Assembly (NCBI RefSeq): GCF_900114995.1
Contig: NZ_FOUX01000002.1
Span: 1,178,001-1,242,000 of the forward strand
DNA: 64,000 nucleotides
From: Chitinophaga sp. YR627
GTDB taxonomy: Bacteria; Bacteroidota; Bacteroidia; Chitinophagales; Chitinophagaceae
Direction: 5' to 3'
Shown: positions 26,764 through 37,600 of the stretch, piece by piece
How the letters are laid out: each line of letters opens with the position of its first letter
Numbering within the stretch: the first letter of the stretch is position 1
The notes under the pieces: model-generated
Database searches by the model: none
Told to the model about the DNA's origin: nothing
What the model saw: the letters and a program-made list of their open reading frames with translations, nothing else
Translations under genes and position numbers: made by a program

Positions 26764-29700
26764 GGCCATTGCTCGTTTTTTATAGGTTTCAGTTCCAGCG
26801 CCCGCGGATCGATCTTCACATGTTTGATCCGCTGTCTGCGCCAGGTATAGACTATGTGTACGTAACCGTCTGCCGTCTGTATTACGGAAGGATAAGAGTA
26901 CTGACTTACAGGAGAATCTTCCAGGATCAGTGCAGCGGACCAATGTATACCATCCTCAGAAACTGCAACATTTAGAGGTGTACGGGCTCCCTTAGATTTG
27001 CCTTTTGGCGTTTTCACATGGTTATACACAATCAGCTGACGGCCATCTTTTAATGTCACCGCATCTGTACCGGAGTTATTGTTGGGTAATTCAGTGGCCG
27101 ACATAGGTGACCAGGTACGACCGTTGTCTGCTGACCATGACTGCACCACTGATCCCTCTTTACTACGACACAGGGTCTGTAGCTTACCTTTCCCATATGT
27201 CAGAATACTTGGCTGAATAGTATTGAATATCTTTCCATCATTGATCGGCTCTCTCATGGTCCAGGTCTTACCATTATCGCTGGTACATTCAAAATGAACT
27301 TTCCAGCCACTACCTTCTGTACTGGATGGACAAAGCAATTCACCGTTATCCAGCAGAATGGGCTTGTTCTTCACTGGCCCTAAAAAACCTTCCGGTAAGG
27401 CTTTGGCAGCAGACCATGTTTTTCCATTATCATTGGAAGTACGCATCCAACCTATCCAGGCAGCGACCTTTGTACCTGTTTTATAGTACAGCTGTAATTC
27501 GCCGCCAGGTACCTGGTATAATACCGGATTCCAGCAGGCTACCCGCAGGGTATCTGATAGCATACCATTCGCGACTTCTACAGGAGCGGTCCATTTATTA
27601 CCGTCCTTACGACTCACCCATATCCCCACATCAGGATTCCTTTCTTTTGTACCACCAAACCAGGCAGCGATTAAACCATCCGGTGTCTCCGCAATAGTAG
27701 CCGCATGACTTTCAGGGAAAGGCGCGTCCATGAATATGTACTCATCTTCTACGATCCCTTTCTTCCAGGGTTGTTGCAGATCGGAGCTGAAGGTATAATC
27801 GCCTGAGCCGATCTTAAACACCGCCTTATTATCTTCCATCCGCAGGAAACTGATATCCTTATTGCCGGATACAGGCATTCCACTTTCCTGCACGTCATTC
27901 TTAGCGTACGCAGGAACATAAATGGTAGCGGTCGTATTCGCAGGAATACTGAGGTTCCAGCTGAATTTATTCACCTCTTTTTTCCAGCTGCTACGCACCA
28001 TTCCATGTATTGAATGAAAAGTCGCATTCGCATATTCCATTCCCGGCACCAGCGATGGACGCATGATCAGGCTACCATATGCAGGTCCGTCGCTTTTAAT
28101 ACCGGCAATATCTTCATACAACCATATCAGCAGATCGCCCAATAGCATGACGTGGTTATGGGAATTCATTGCCGGATTGGCCGTATTGCCATTCCAGAGC
28201 TCCCATATCGTCGTGGCACCATTTGCGACCATATACCCCCATCCGGGATAATCCCTGTCAGCAGCAATGAGATAAGCGATATCAGGACGGCCTTCAGCTG
28301 TCAGTCCACGCATCAGCCATTGCGTACCAATCACACCGGTACTGATATGACCTCCATATTTTAACAGTGTACTGTCTGCAATGTGGGTAAATACCTGTTT
28401 ACGATCAACAGCAGGCACCATGTCAAAAGACAAAGGCAGGAGATTAGCGGTCACGGTATTGTTACCGTAATAGCCATTGTGGAAAAATCTTTTATTGAAA
28501 GCAGTTTTTATAAGTTCAGCCGAATTTTTAAATGCAGCTGCATCCTGCTGTTGATCCAGCAAGCTGGCAAAGCGGCTCATCATCTGCAGATAACGATAGT
28601 AATAAGCGGTGGATAACAAAGCCCCATCTGTGATGCGAGATGAATCCTTTGAATGGATCAGTTGTTTAGATTCAGGCGGTACACACCAGTCGCCGTACTT
28701 ATCTTTGGTCATGATGCCATCCACCAGGTATTTTGAACGCATATAGTCCAACCAGCGTTTCATGGAAGCATAATGCTTTCTGATGGGTTGCAGGTCACCA
28801 TACTGATGGTATAACATATCGGCGATCATCAGATAGGTACCAGGCCAGGTCATATTATCCGAATAATAGTTCCAGTATGCCGGCGCCACATCCGGAATAG
28901 CACCCGCAGCAGTTTGCGACTGCTCAATATCATCTAACCATTTTGCGTACAATTTGGCGTTATCAAACAGGAAGCTTTCTCCATATGCACCGGTCGGACG
29001 GTCGCCTAACCAGGGCATACGTTCATTCCGCTGTGGACAATCTATTGGCATCCCTTTATAATTACCGATGATACCCCAGTAAGCGTTTTTATAGATACTG
29101 TTGATCGTTGGGTCAGAGGTTTCAAAAGTACCTGTCGCGTTAAGATCATCACTGATCACCTGACCTTCGAGATCAGCCTTATCCAGTTGACCAGGATAAC
29201 CACTGATCTCAACGTAGCGGAAGCCATGATACACAAATGAAGGCGACCAGGTTTCGGCTCCGCTTCCCTTCAGGATATAGCTATCTGTTACTTTCGCATC
29301 ACGCAGGTTATCTACATATAATGCAGTATCATTTTTCAGTGTTTCCGCAAAGCGTAGTACCACCTGCTGTCCCTGTTTGCCCTTCACTTTCATCTGCAGC
29401 CAGCCCACTATATTCTGGCCCATATCCACGATATATACACCTGCTGCTTTTTCTTTGACAGATACAGGAGCCACTCTTCTGACAATACGCATCGGCTCAT
29501 TCATCTGTGCCTGTAATACGCCTGCTGCCGCAGGTACAATTGACGCAGCTAACCATTGCTGGTCTTTAAAACCGGGCTTATTCCATCCGGGCATTTCCTT
29601 ATTCGCATCATACTCCTCACCATCATATTCGTTATTGGTACGTATCGGACCATCCGCTGTCAGTTTCCATTTTTCGTCACTGATGATGGTTTCCTTTTTA

Positions 29701-30515
29701 CCATCTGCATATTCCAGTTCCATTTGCAGCAATAAACGTGGATAACCGAAGGTGGTGATCTTATGTGGTTTATAATTCTGACGCATCATAAAATACCGGC
29801 CATTTCCCAACACCGTTCCTATTACATTCTCCCCCTGTTGTACAGCGGTGGTAACATCATAGGTATTGTACTTTACAGACTTTCTGTAGTCAGTTGGCGC
29901 CTGTGACAATACAGCCGAACCGGTACGCTGTCCGTTGATATATAGTTCATAAAGTCCCAGTCCGGCGATATACACCGTCGCTCTTTTAACCGGTTGTTTT
30001 ATAGCAAAGCTCTTCCGGTAATACCTGGCAGACAAACGGGAGAATTTCGCATGTGCACTATCCCATGGGAAGCCTTTATCCACACCTATCCAACGGGCTT
30101 TCCAGTCGGCGGACGCTAACAATCCCATGCTCCATTCATTCACTTCACTCCATTCAGTAGCACCAGTGTTTGTCCACACACGCACCCGCCAGTAACAATG
30201 TTGCCGGCTCTGCAAGCCACTTCCGGCGTAAGAGATCTGAATACTGGTACCTCCATTTACTTTACCGCTGTTCCAGAGATCAGCCTCACCGGCCTGCAGC
30301 TGCTCCCGTGTGGAAGCTACCTGGATCTGATAAGCGACCTGCATCACATTACGGCTGCTGGCATTTATTTCCCAGCTAAAACGGGGATGTATCACATCAA
30401 TACCCCGGGGATTGACCAGCATCTCACAACGGAGATTAGAAAGGGATACAGGAGCAGCGCCATTTACTGACTGCATGCATCCGAAAAAGAATAGTATGTA
30501 GAGATAAAAGCGCAT
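26760..30515 (-). CDS. GH78 alpha-L-rhamnosidase fused to a sialidase-like propeller
   Basis: A 1251-residue exported protein (signal peptide about 1-19) with two enzymes in one chain. Residues about 25-890 are a GH78 rhamnosidase: LRCEMLVNPRGID, beta domains with VYIAGLGLYELYINGQ, and the catalytic barrel with DCPQRNERMPWLGD carrying the general acid Glu. Residues about 910-1251 form a sialidase-like six-bladed propeller with AAWFGGTKERNPDVGIWVS and three Asp-boxes (SNDNGKTW, TSDNGKTW, SADNGRTW). The stop overlaps the Tat-protein start by 2 bp, and the ATG overlaps the upstream stop (TAATG). The propeller could act on Kdo- or Dha-type acids of RG-II; that is inference. Confidence 0.9.
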   Translation of the reverse strand: MRFYLYILFFFGCMQSVNGAAPVSLSNLRCEMLVNPRGIDVIHPRFSWEINASSRNVMQVAYQIQVASTREQLQAGEADLWNSGKVNGGTSIQISYAGSGLQSRQHCYWRVRVWTNTGATEWSEVNEWSMGLLASADWKARWIGVDKGFPWDSAHAKFSRLSARYYRKSFAIKQPVKRATVYIAGLGLYELYINGQRTGSAVLSQAPTDYRKSVKYNTYDVTTAVQQGENVIGTVLGNGRYFMMRQNYKPHKITTFGYPRLLLQMELEYADGKKETIISDEKWKLTADGPIRTNNEYDGEEYDANKEMPGWNKPGFKDQQWLAASIVPAAAGVLQAQMNEPMRIVRRVAPVSVKEKAAGVYIVDMGQNIVGWLQMKVKGKQGQQVVLRFAETLKNDTALYVDNLRDAKVTDSYILKGSGAETWSPSFVYHGFRYVEISGYPGQLDKADLEGQVISDDLNATGTFETSDPTINSIYKNAYWGIIGNYKGMPIDCPQRNERMPWLGDRPTGAYGESFLFDNAKLYAKWLDDIEQSQTAAGAIPDVAPAYWNYYSDNMTWPGTYLMIADMLYHQYGDLQPIRKHYASMKRWLDYMRSKYLVDGIMTKDKYGDWCVPPESKQLIHSKDSSRITDGALLSTAYYYRYLQMMSRFASLLDQQQDAAAFKNSAELIKTAFNKRFFHNGYYGNNTVTANLLPLSFDMVPAVDRKQVFTHIADSTLLKYGGHISTGVIGTQWLMRGLTAEGRPDIAYLIAADRDYPGWGYMVANGATTIWELWNGNTANPAMNSHNHVMLLGDLLIWLYEDIAGIKSDGPAYGSLIMRPSLVPGMEYANATFHSIHGMVRSSWKKEVNKFSWNLSIPANTTATIYVPAYAKNDVQESGMPVSGNKDISFLRMEDNKAVFKIGSGDYTFSSDLQQPWKKGIVEDEYIFMDAPFPESHAATIAETPDGLIAAWFGGTKERNPDVGIWVSRKDGNKWTAPVEVANGMLSDTLRVACWNPVLYQVPGGELQLYYKTGTKVAAWIGWMRTSNDNGKTWSAAKALPEGFLGPVKNKPILLDNGELLCPSSTEGSGWKVHFECTSDNGKTWTMREPINDGKIFNTIQPSILTYGKGKLQTLCRSKEGSVVQSWSADNGRTWSPMSATELPNNNSGTDAVTLKDGRQLIVYNHVKTPKGKSKGARTPLNVAVSEDGIHWSAALILEDSPVSQYSYPSVIQTADGYVHIVYTWRRQRIKHVKIDPRALELKPIKNEQWP

Positions 30516-32356
30516 TACAATGGTGACGTTTTGAGAGACCTGATATAGAATTTAGCAGTATGTGCTTCCTGTTCGCCTGCCTGTTTCAGATCATACTCCT
30601 GATCTGCCGGTGTATCTGCATCAGGGAAATGCCTGGGCTCCCCTGTGCGGAATACAATTCTTTCCACTTTATCCACAGGTGCAAACAGAAGACTGGTCAA
30701 TACATCTTTGCCGTTCACGTTGATTGTGTAGAAACGATTCGTTGTGTTGATATTCAATCGTACGTTATACACACTATCCGGTGTATATTTCATAAAGTGC
30801 TTAAAGCGGGCGCCCGCCTTTGCCTTGAATACACTATCCGCATCAAATACCAGTCTGATACCCGGTGTACCTTTACCATCCTGCAGCTCGATCTGTAACA
30901 TACCAAAGTTGTTTTGTGCAGGTGTTACGGTAAAAGCAATTGCTACTTTTTGCGCCGCCGGAAATAAACGTTCTGCTTTAGCATAGTCAAACGGATCTCT
31001 ATCTTCCAGGATCAGCTGTTGTTCATTAGCTGGTGCATTACCCAATGACACAGACGCCCAGCGCGGACTATAGATATTCCAGTATAACAATGCATTAGCG
31101 GGTGTTAATGCTGGAAATACTTCATCCACATGCGCAGGTGCCTTATCTGCAACCGGCACCGGTATTTTAGATATCCAGATATCTTCTTTGTTCATGCTGT
31201 AGGTTACCCACAGATTACTATCAGCCGGCACACCATTCCCTTCTTCAATTCCTCTCACATACTGAGGACCATAAGACTTGTAATTCCCCCCATAACGCAT
31301 GGGCGTAATCTCACCATTTACCAGTAGCAGATTGGTATAATCAATACCATTCTCACTGACTGACAATGCCAGTGGCCAGCGATACTCAGAAGGATTATAC
31401 ACAGTCGCAAATCGTCCATCACTGGTACGTTGTCCCCAGATCTTCGCATTGGCATTCACAAAACCAGGCGCACGTGCGACTGTACTCCAGGTACGTCCTC
31501 CATCCTGGCTCATTGCTGTGAGCGCATTCTTCCACAATCCAACCACTTTACCGTCAGGCAGGTGATAGTAACAGAACGCCTTGTATTGTTTCTGCAAAGG
31601 GATAAGCGGATCATCCCTGTCTGCCTCTTCATTCCACTGCTGCATCATCAACGGAGTAGCCAGCAGTTCATTGCAGGCAGCCACAAATGCCTTGTCCTTA
31701 CTGCTGGTATAAAACGGATAACTGGTATTATCCTTGTTCCATTTCTTTGTATAACGGATGAAATAAACAGGACCAAATTTACCATCCGGCAATATTTCCC
31801 TGACTACTCTTCCGATACCATTCCCATCATTCGGATCATCTTTTGCATCCAGACAGATACCGTAGAAACCTAATGCCAGCAGTTTATTATTCTTAGCCAC
31901 ATAGAATCCCATACGCTGGTGCATAACTGCGAATAAGTCTTTCGCCACACCAGGGTTCCCTTCTTTGGTTGTACCATCCGGCACTTTATAGGGAGGGAAT
32001 AGTACTACAGGCTTATCCCAGTGATAACCATCGGCGGATGATAATAACAGGGTTTGTCCGGGAGGAATACTTTCTCCTACTTTATCACTCAGGTATTCCA
32101 CATAAAAACGCTTATTCCAGTAAGCCAGCATAGGCGCATGATTGTACGTCCAGCCCATATCATCTCCCAGCGCAGGATGCTCCCTGTTGGCTCTCATGAT
32201 CTGTATATTATGCACCCCCATTACCGGACGCAATTGTCCGTGGTGATAATCCACATTCACCAGTGTATTACCCGTATAACGGATGCTTTCCTGTGCAGCA
32301 GTTGTCAGTGATGCCAATAGCAAACATATCATTGCAGTGATCCTCATAGTCGTCAT
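30515..32356 (-). CDS. Sialidase-like beta-propeller protein with C-terminal beta-sandwich, secreted
   Basis: A 613-residue exported protein (signal peptide about 1-21). Residues about 40-400 look like a six-bladed sialidase or GH43-like propeller: LSSADGYHWDKPV, MSQDGGRTWSTV (a canonical Asp-box), VSENGIDYTNLL, and the repeated blade pattern. The last about 200 residues resemble a lectin-like beta-sandwich (FGMLQIELQDGKGTPGIRL). The start is the ATG at 32356, which overlaps the upstream stop by 4 bp. Its operon position suggests it attacks an acidic or unusual pectic sugar. No CAZy family could be assigned from the sequence. Confidence 0.65.
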   Translation of the reverse strand: MTTMRITAMICLLLASLTTAAQESIRYTGNTLVNVDYHHGQLRPVMGVHNIQIMRANREHPALGDDMGWTYNHAPMLAYWNKRFYVEYLSDKVGESIPPGQTLLLSSADGYHWDKPVVLFPPYKVPDGTTKEGNPGVAKDLFAVMHQRMGFYVAKNNKLLALGFYGICLDAKDDPNDGNGIGRVVREILPDGKFGPVYFIRYTKKWNKDNTSYPFYTSSKDKAFVAACNELLATPLMMQQWNEEADRDDPLIPLQKQYKAFCYYHLPDGKVVGLWKNALTAMSQDGGRTWSTVARAPGFVNANAKIWGQRTSDGRFATVYNPSEYRWPLALSVSENGIDYTNLLLVNGEITPMRYGGNYKSYGPQYVRGIEEGNGVPADSNLWVTYSMNKEDIWISKIPVPVADKAPAHVDEVFPALTPANALLYWNIYSPRWASVSLGNAPANEQQLILEDRDPFDYAKAERLFPAAQKVAIAFTVTPAQNNFGMLQIELQDGKGTPGIRLVFDADSVFKAKAGARFKHFMKYTPDSVYNVRLNINTTNRFYTINVNGKDVLTSLLFAPVDKVERIVFRTGEPRHFPDADTPADQEYDLKQAGEQEAHTAKFYIRSLKTSPL

Positions 32357-33255
32357 TTGAGCTTATCCAGTATTTTACGGCTGACTTTAAACACGGTACC
32401 ATGTTTATGTCCTTCAGGTATTACGATGCTGGCATTGATGTCCCTGAATGTATGGAAGTCGGTGGTGGCAACAGCGCCATAGCGTTTATTGCCATAATCA
32501 TCGTAGTAGATCAGCCAGTCCTTGCCGGCTTTTAATACGGTAGGTCCTTCTGTCAGTTTTCCGGTAAATGGTGCAGATGCCTGCTGATATGGGCCTAAAG
32601 GATGCTGTGCGAAAGCTACTTTCAGGTCCCTTTCATTACGGGTATTATCCTTTAACACCAGTGTGTATGCCTGTACACCGGTTTGTACGATCACGGCATC
32701 TATCACACTAAAACCGGGGTCCAGGAATAATTTAGCCGGTGAGAATGTCTGAAAGTCTTTTGTAGTTGTGTAATACATTCTGTGATTATTATCCTCCGCC
32801 TCTATTCCCTTTTCAAAACGTCCCGGTATACAGGAAGCCCAAATAATAATAAAATGCTTTTCCACATCGTCATAGAACAACTCAGGCGCCCAGACATTGA
32901 CAGTCGTAGGTTCGTGTTCCATTACGGGAATAAACTGCTGCGGCATCCAGTGTTGAAGGTCCTTTGAAGATGTATAACCGAATCCCTTATCCCCTTTCCA
33001 GCTGCTCGTCCATACCAGATGAAAAGTACCATCAGGCCCTTTCACCATGCTGGGATCGCGCATGATCTTATCCTTTCCCACCAGAGGATGCAGGAAACTT
33101 CCACGAAGGCTATCCCATTTATAGCCATCGTAACTATACAGGAAATGCAACCCATCTTTGCCGGGTTCATGAAAAGAAGTGAACATGTACACTTCTTTAT
33201 TGCTACGGCAGGCCGCAAGCAGAATAATCGATATATAGAGAGCAAATCGTTTCAT
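32353..33255 (-). CDS. GH43-like five-bladed propeller lipoprotein
   Basis: Probable arabinosidase- or galactosidase-type enzyme of the GH43 clan, 300 residues. The lipobox LLAAC predicts Cys16 as the lipidated residue, so it is a surface or outer-membrane lipoprotein. The blade motifs MRDPSMVKGPDGTFHLVWTSS, NVWAPELFYD and KLTEGPTVLKAG match the GH43 layout, which uses an Asp base, an Asp pKa modulator and a Glu acid; the Glu of EGPTV is a likely acid. The frame opens at a GTG (33264), but the ATG at 33255 gives a clean signal and is preferred. It is coupled by ATGA overlap to the next gene. Confidence 0.8.
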   Translation of the reverse strand: MKRFALYISIILLAACRSNKEVYMFTSFHEPGKDGLHFLYSYDGYKWDSLRGSFLHPLVGKDKIMRDPSMVKGPDGTFHLVWTSSWKGDKGFGYTSSKDLQHWMPQQFIPVMEHEPTTVNVWAPELFYDDVEKHFIIIWASCIPGRFEKGIEAEDNNHRMYYTTTKDFQTFSPAKLFLDPGFSVIDAVIVQTGVQAYTLVLKDNTRNERDLKVAFAQHPLGPYQQASAPFTGKLTEGPTVLKAGKDWLIYYDDYGNKRYGAVATTDFHTFRDINASIVIPEGHKHGTVFKVSRKILDKLK

Positions 33256-33271
33256 GTTACACACAACAGCA

Positions 33272-34675
33272 CTATTTAATACTATCCATTACCAGTATCC
33301 AGTCATTCCCTTCTTTCTCCTCTCCCGGCGGGTCAAATACAACAGTTCCCTTTTCATTGGAATAAGTACCTATCTCTTTCGTCTCGCCATTCCTTGGATC
33401 ATACCAGGCAGCCTTTACGCGGCGGCCGGAGATATGACCCATATTAACAGGGATCTTTCTCCCGGTATAGGTATAGATAAATGCATAGTCTTTTCCCCGG
33501 GTAGCCAGTAAATGCTGATAGCCTTTACCATTGTCAGCAACCAATGACTGATCAGGTACACGTGTTGCGTAATTACGGGAGCAGATCAGTTTTTCAAGGT
33601 ATTGCATCTGCCCTGCGCCAGGTGCATTAATCGCATCACTCCAGTATTCACGTACGCCATATACCCCCTTTCCGTCTGTTTGTTTATGCATCTGCATCAC
33701 CGCATTGTGACCATAGGTATATCCGCAGGCGCCGGCAAATACAGACCAGTATCCGTAACGGCGTACATCGCTATCTTTCCAGAATGGCTCCGCCGGATCG
33801 TGTAAGCCCTGTGGAATCCCTTCATAAGAAGGTTCTCCATCAATGACAGGTTTAACTGGTTTTCTGTTGTAGTCTACCGCTACATATTTCCAGTTGTCTT
33901 CTCCATATGCCTTATCGCCTTTGGTAGTATCCTGATCATAGCGTCTGTGACCGGACTGAAACATGTTAAATGCCAGCCAGGAGCTGTCATGAAACCAATC
34001 AGAGGATTGTGTACGCCCGCGGGGATGGAAAGTCACCAGATGACCGGGATCCTGTTGATGCAGGGTATTTCCGATGGCCATCCATACATTCATGGAGTCA
34101 CTGCCTTTGATATCTCCTCCATTCATCCAGATGATATTCGAATACTTTTTATAACGGTTGGCGAGGAAAGATGCATAGGCAACTGCATCTTTTTCCTTTA
34201 CCAGTCCAGCCTTTACCGGACTCCCCCATACCGGAACCAGGGCCAGGTATAATCCTTTCTCTGCGGCTTTTGCTACTACGAAATCAACATGATCCCAGTA
34301 GTCATATTGTGTGGTATCAGTCGGTTGGTTGCCGGTTGTTGTCAATGGTTTACCCACATTAGTACCCACCAGTGCAGAGTCACCATAGATATTAGCGGCA
34401 GTTACCGCCGGTAATACCATCACCTGAATGACATTAAAGCCTTGCTGTTTACGGTTATCGAGATATTGTGCTGTCTCTTCACGGGTCAGCCTTGTAAAGA
34501 GCAGCCAGCCGGTATCACCAAGCCAGAAGAAGGGTTTGCCGTCGCTGGTTTCAAAATACCTTCCGTTAGCAGCCACCTTTAGTGGTAATAATCGCTGTTG
34601 TGCATGGGTCCATGTTGTTGTAAAACAAAGTAACAGACAGCACGAGATCATCGCAATACAATTCCTGTTCAGCAT
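33272..34675 (-). CDS. GH140-type apiosidase-like glycoside hydrolase, secreted
   Basis: A 467-residue TIM-barrel protein (DUF4038 type) with a signal peptide to about residue 25. Features are FWLGDTGWLLFTRLTREET (with the DTGW motif), NVIQVMVLPA, NIIWMNGGDIKGSD and VIDGEPSYEG, where Asp and Glu fall at the positions used by GH140. A C-terminal beta domain with KAAWYDPRNGE follows. GH140 enzymes of Bacteroides cleave beta-apiosyl to galacturonate links in RG-II side chains. It lies 10 bp after the beta-helix/DUF6298 gene. Assignment to apiosidase activity is by family resemblance. Confidence 0.85.
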   Translation of the reverse strand: MLNRNCIAMISCCLLLCFTTTWTHAQQRLLPLKVAANGRYFETSDGKPFFWLGDTGWLLFTRLTREETAQYLDNRKQQGFNVIQVMVLPAVTAANIYGDSALVGTNVGKPLTTTGNQPTDTTQYDYWDHVDFVVAKAAEKGLYLALVPVWGSPVKAGLVKEKDAVAYASFLANRYKKYSNIIWMNGGDIKGSDSMNVWMAIGNTLHQQDPGHLVTFHPRGRTQSSDWFHDSSWLAFNMFQSGHRRYDQDTTKGDKAYGEDNWKYVAVDYNRKPVKPVIDGEPSYEGIPQGLHDPAEPFWKDSDVRRYGYWSVFAGACGYTYGHNAVMQMHKQTDGKGVYGVREYWSDAINAPGAGQMQYLEKLICSRNYATRVPDQSLVADNGKGYQHLLATRGKDYAFIYTYTGRKIPVNMGHISGRRVKAAWYDPRNGETKEIGTYSNEKGTVVFDPPGEEKEGNDWILVMDSIK

Positions 34676-34685
34676 AGTAGGTCCT

Positions 34686-37600
34686 TTATTTGCGTATCAG
34701 CCAGAGTACCTGTGCACCTGCTTTCGGTGCTGACAAAGTATGGCCGGTACCGGCTTTAATATTCTTTTTACTCAGTAGTGTGTTGCCATTCGCAGCATCG
34801 ATCCACACAGCGTTGTAGGCGGCTGTGCTAGCGGGGATATCGATATTGGCGGCGCCGGCAGTATAGATGATATAATCACCATGATCGTTGCTGAGTGCCC
34901 AAAATCCCGGCATGTCTGCCGGATGCATACCTGCAGCGGCAGACAGAAAACCGGGAACAGCTATGGATGGAATACTGGCGAGAGAACCTCCTGCCATGAA
35001 TACAGCCCAGCCGTTTTTATCATAACTATCGCCAGAATACATCACGGCTTTACCCGGATATAGATCGCGATACTCGCGTACTGCCCGATAGATTTCTTTC
35101 TCATTACTACGTTTTGGTTTCAGCAAACGTGCATGCTGGCGGGGAGCCAGGTGCTGTCCACCCTGTGGCGCATAAACAGTTCCATTCTCCTGGTAATGCC
35201 AGTAACGGATATCTATCAGATCGATCACCGGTGCACGTTGCACATCATTCAGCACAGCGTCCTGTACATCTTTGGTGGTGCTAAGCCCGATGACAGGATG
35301 TTGTTGCTTTTCCAGCTCCCATGTCCTGATCACATCTGTCCAGAAATCCACAAAATGCAAAGGACCGGTGAATTCAGCACCTATCAGCTGAATAACATTA
35401 TGGTTATTGCTGAAGTTGTCCAGGCACTGACGGATATAAGCACGATGCAGTTTATTTCTGACAGCATTGGTTGTATCATAAAACTGCTCTGCCATAAAGA
35501 TGCGTTTACCACCTGCATAAGGCGGTGGCTCCGGAAATCCGGTTTGATTGATATTGTTGGCAGGCCGCCAGGGGAAGTCAGCATAATGCGCTCCTGCCTC
35601 GATAATATTATGCTGGAAATACTGCTGATGGATCAATACCTGTCCGTTCCTATCGGCCAGCGCCGCAAACTGTTGCAACCGGTACCAATACCAACGGTTA
35701 TATTTCGTCAGATCATATTTGCTCAGTCCTTCCCATGCTGTGCCTTGTCCGCTACGCGCAAAAGGTTGCTCATAAAACGGTGGCCATACATCTCCATCCA
35801 GTCGCAATACCCGCTCATGGTCATCTCTTCTTCTGTCATACCACAATCCGTAATTATGATCGATCGCCACGATGTGTTTGCGGCTCATCCAGGCAGATAC
35901 AGAATCCAGATTATCTGTGAGTCCCGTACCTGTTCTACCTGGCACATACCGGGTAATATGTGGCGAAGCTTCCTGTATACCATCAGGTCTGATATTCCCT
36001 CTCCACCAGGATACATCTCTACGGTCTCCTGTCATCACGGCGCCATTATTCACCAGCCATCCGTTCACTACTTTCATACCAGGTGCCGCTGCTGATACAG
36101 GTTGTTTTACAGGCTCCTGTATGCGTATACCAGCTGCATTGACTGGAATCGGCGTACGGGTAGCCGCCATCACTATCCATTCCTGCAAAGTAGTGGCAGG
36201 TTGCATAGACTGGCAGGATAATGCGGCAGCAACATCGGCTGTCGGACTACTGGAAGCATCTCCCAGTTCCGGTAACAAATAAGCATGTGCTGCGGCTTTC
36301 TCACCCAGGCGGGCAGCCAGTTGTGCATAGTATAAACTACGTGGCTGTATGTATTCATTGGAAGCATACCATTCGCCATCTCCTGCAAACTGTGCCCATG
36401 CACCGAAAGCCCAGTTATTAGCGCCCGGTGGACGATAACAGTCTATTCTCGCAGCGGCACATTGCCACAGTACACTATTCGCAGCTGTCCATCCAGCTCC
36501 CTGTCCATCCTGACCACGGTTTGGAAAACCTAAGGCCTGTCCGTTGACAATTACATTATCCAATAGTAAACCGGTCGCCCAGCTATCGATCGCACCACTG
36601 AAACTGTAGGGCATATCAGACATACACTGTACAAAAGCATTCGGACCAGCTGCACAAAAACCGGCAGCAAAATCATGATAACCCTGTTGTGCATAGTTAC
36701 GCTGGAACAAGGTCTGCTGTCCGGCAGTAAAAAAGGTATATCGTCGCTGTCCCCCGATCTCAGAGACCGGTGCAGTTGAGATACAATCTTCTACAGTAAC
36801 CCTGCGGGCCGTTTCCAGCACTGCTACGGCAGAACCGGCAAAGTGTTCAAAACTGACCTGTCTTACCCAGGCATCTGTGGCATTTTCTATTGCGATGGCT
36901 GTCCAGCAATGATCCTCATCCTTCGGATTGGCGGCATCAAAGACTGAACGGCAATGCAGGTTTTCCACACCTGTCTGTGTAATCGATCCGGGCCATTTAT
37001 ACGCCGCAATGGTCGCGGCGCCATCAGCAGTATCCAGGGCATTGGTAAGTGGTACATCCAGGGTGACTGTATTCCCTGCTACTTTCAGCACCTTACGCGA
37101 CCAGTGTATTTCCCTGTCCCCTGGTTTCCAGCCGAGGGCAGTAATACCACCACCAAAATGTGCCGTTCCCAGTTGTTGTATCCAGGAGAGTGTGCAGGGG
37201 CGTACAATCTCCACTTCGTCTCCTTCGTGTAGCGATACACCAGACGGTATGTGTACAACATGGCTGTTGACAGGCACATAAGCATCTGTGATCTTCACAG
37301 CCGGAGATAGCTGTTTGTCATTACGCCCGCTGATATGTATCAATATCGCGCGGCTGTATCCTGTTGCCAGCAACACTGTGCTGTCTCCGCTTCCTCTCAG
37401 CACCACACCAGAGGCATTGATACGCAGACTGCCACTCACCTCAAAAGTGCCTTTATCCAGTAATACAGCGCCACGTACGCCCTCTTTCAGCGGCAGGGAC
37501 GATACATAGTCCAGTGCCGCCTGTATGGTGGCGGTCGCATCCCCCTTCATAACAGGCACCCTGACCCTTATAGGGGTCAGGGGCAATGCTTGTTCGCCGG

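Noticed and set aside
26764..26943. 60-residue N-terminal extension of the Tat-exported protein
   Set aside because: The extension lies within the upstream GH78-sialidase gene in another frame. The ATGA overlap and the Tat motif place the start at 26763.
35133..36095. 320-codon plus-strand frame inside the beta-helix/DUF6298 gene
   Set aside because: It is antisense to a gene with a signal peptide, domain motifs and an operon position. The translation has no recognisable domain and is rich in rare-looking combinations.
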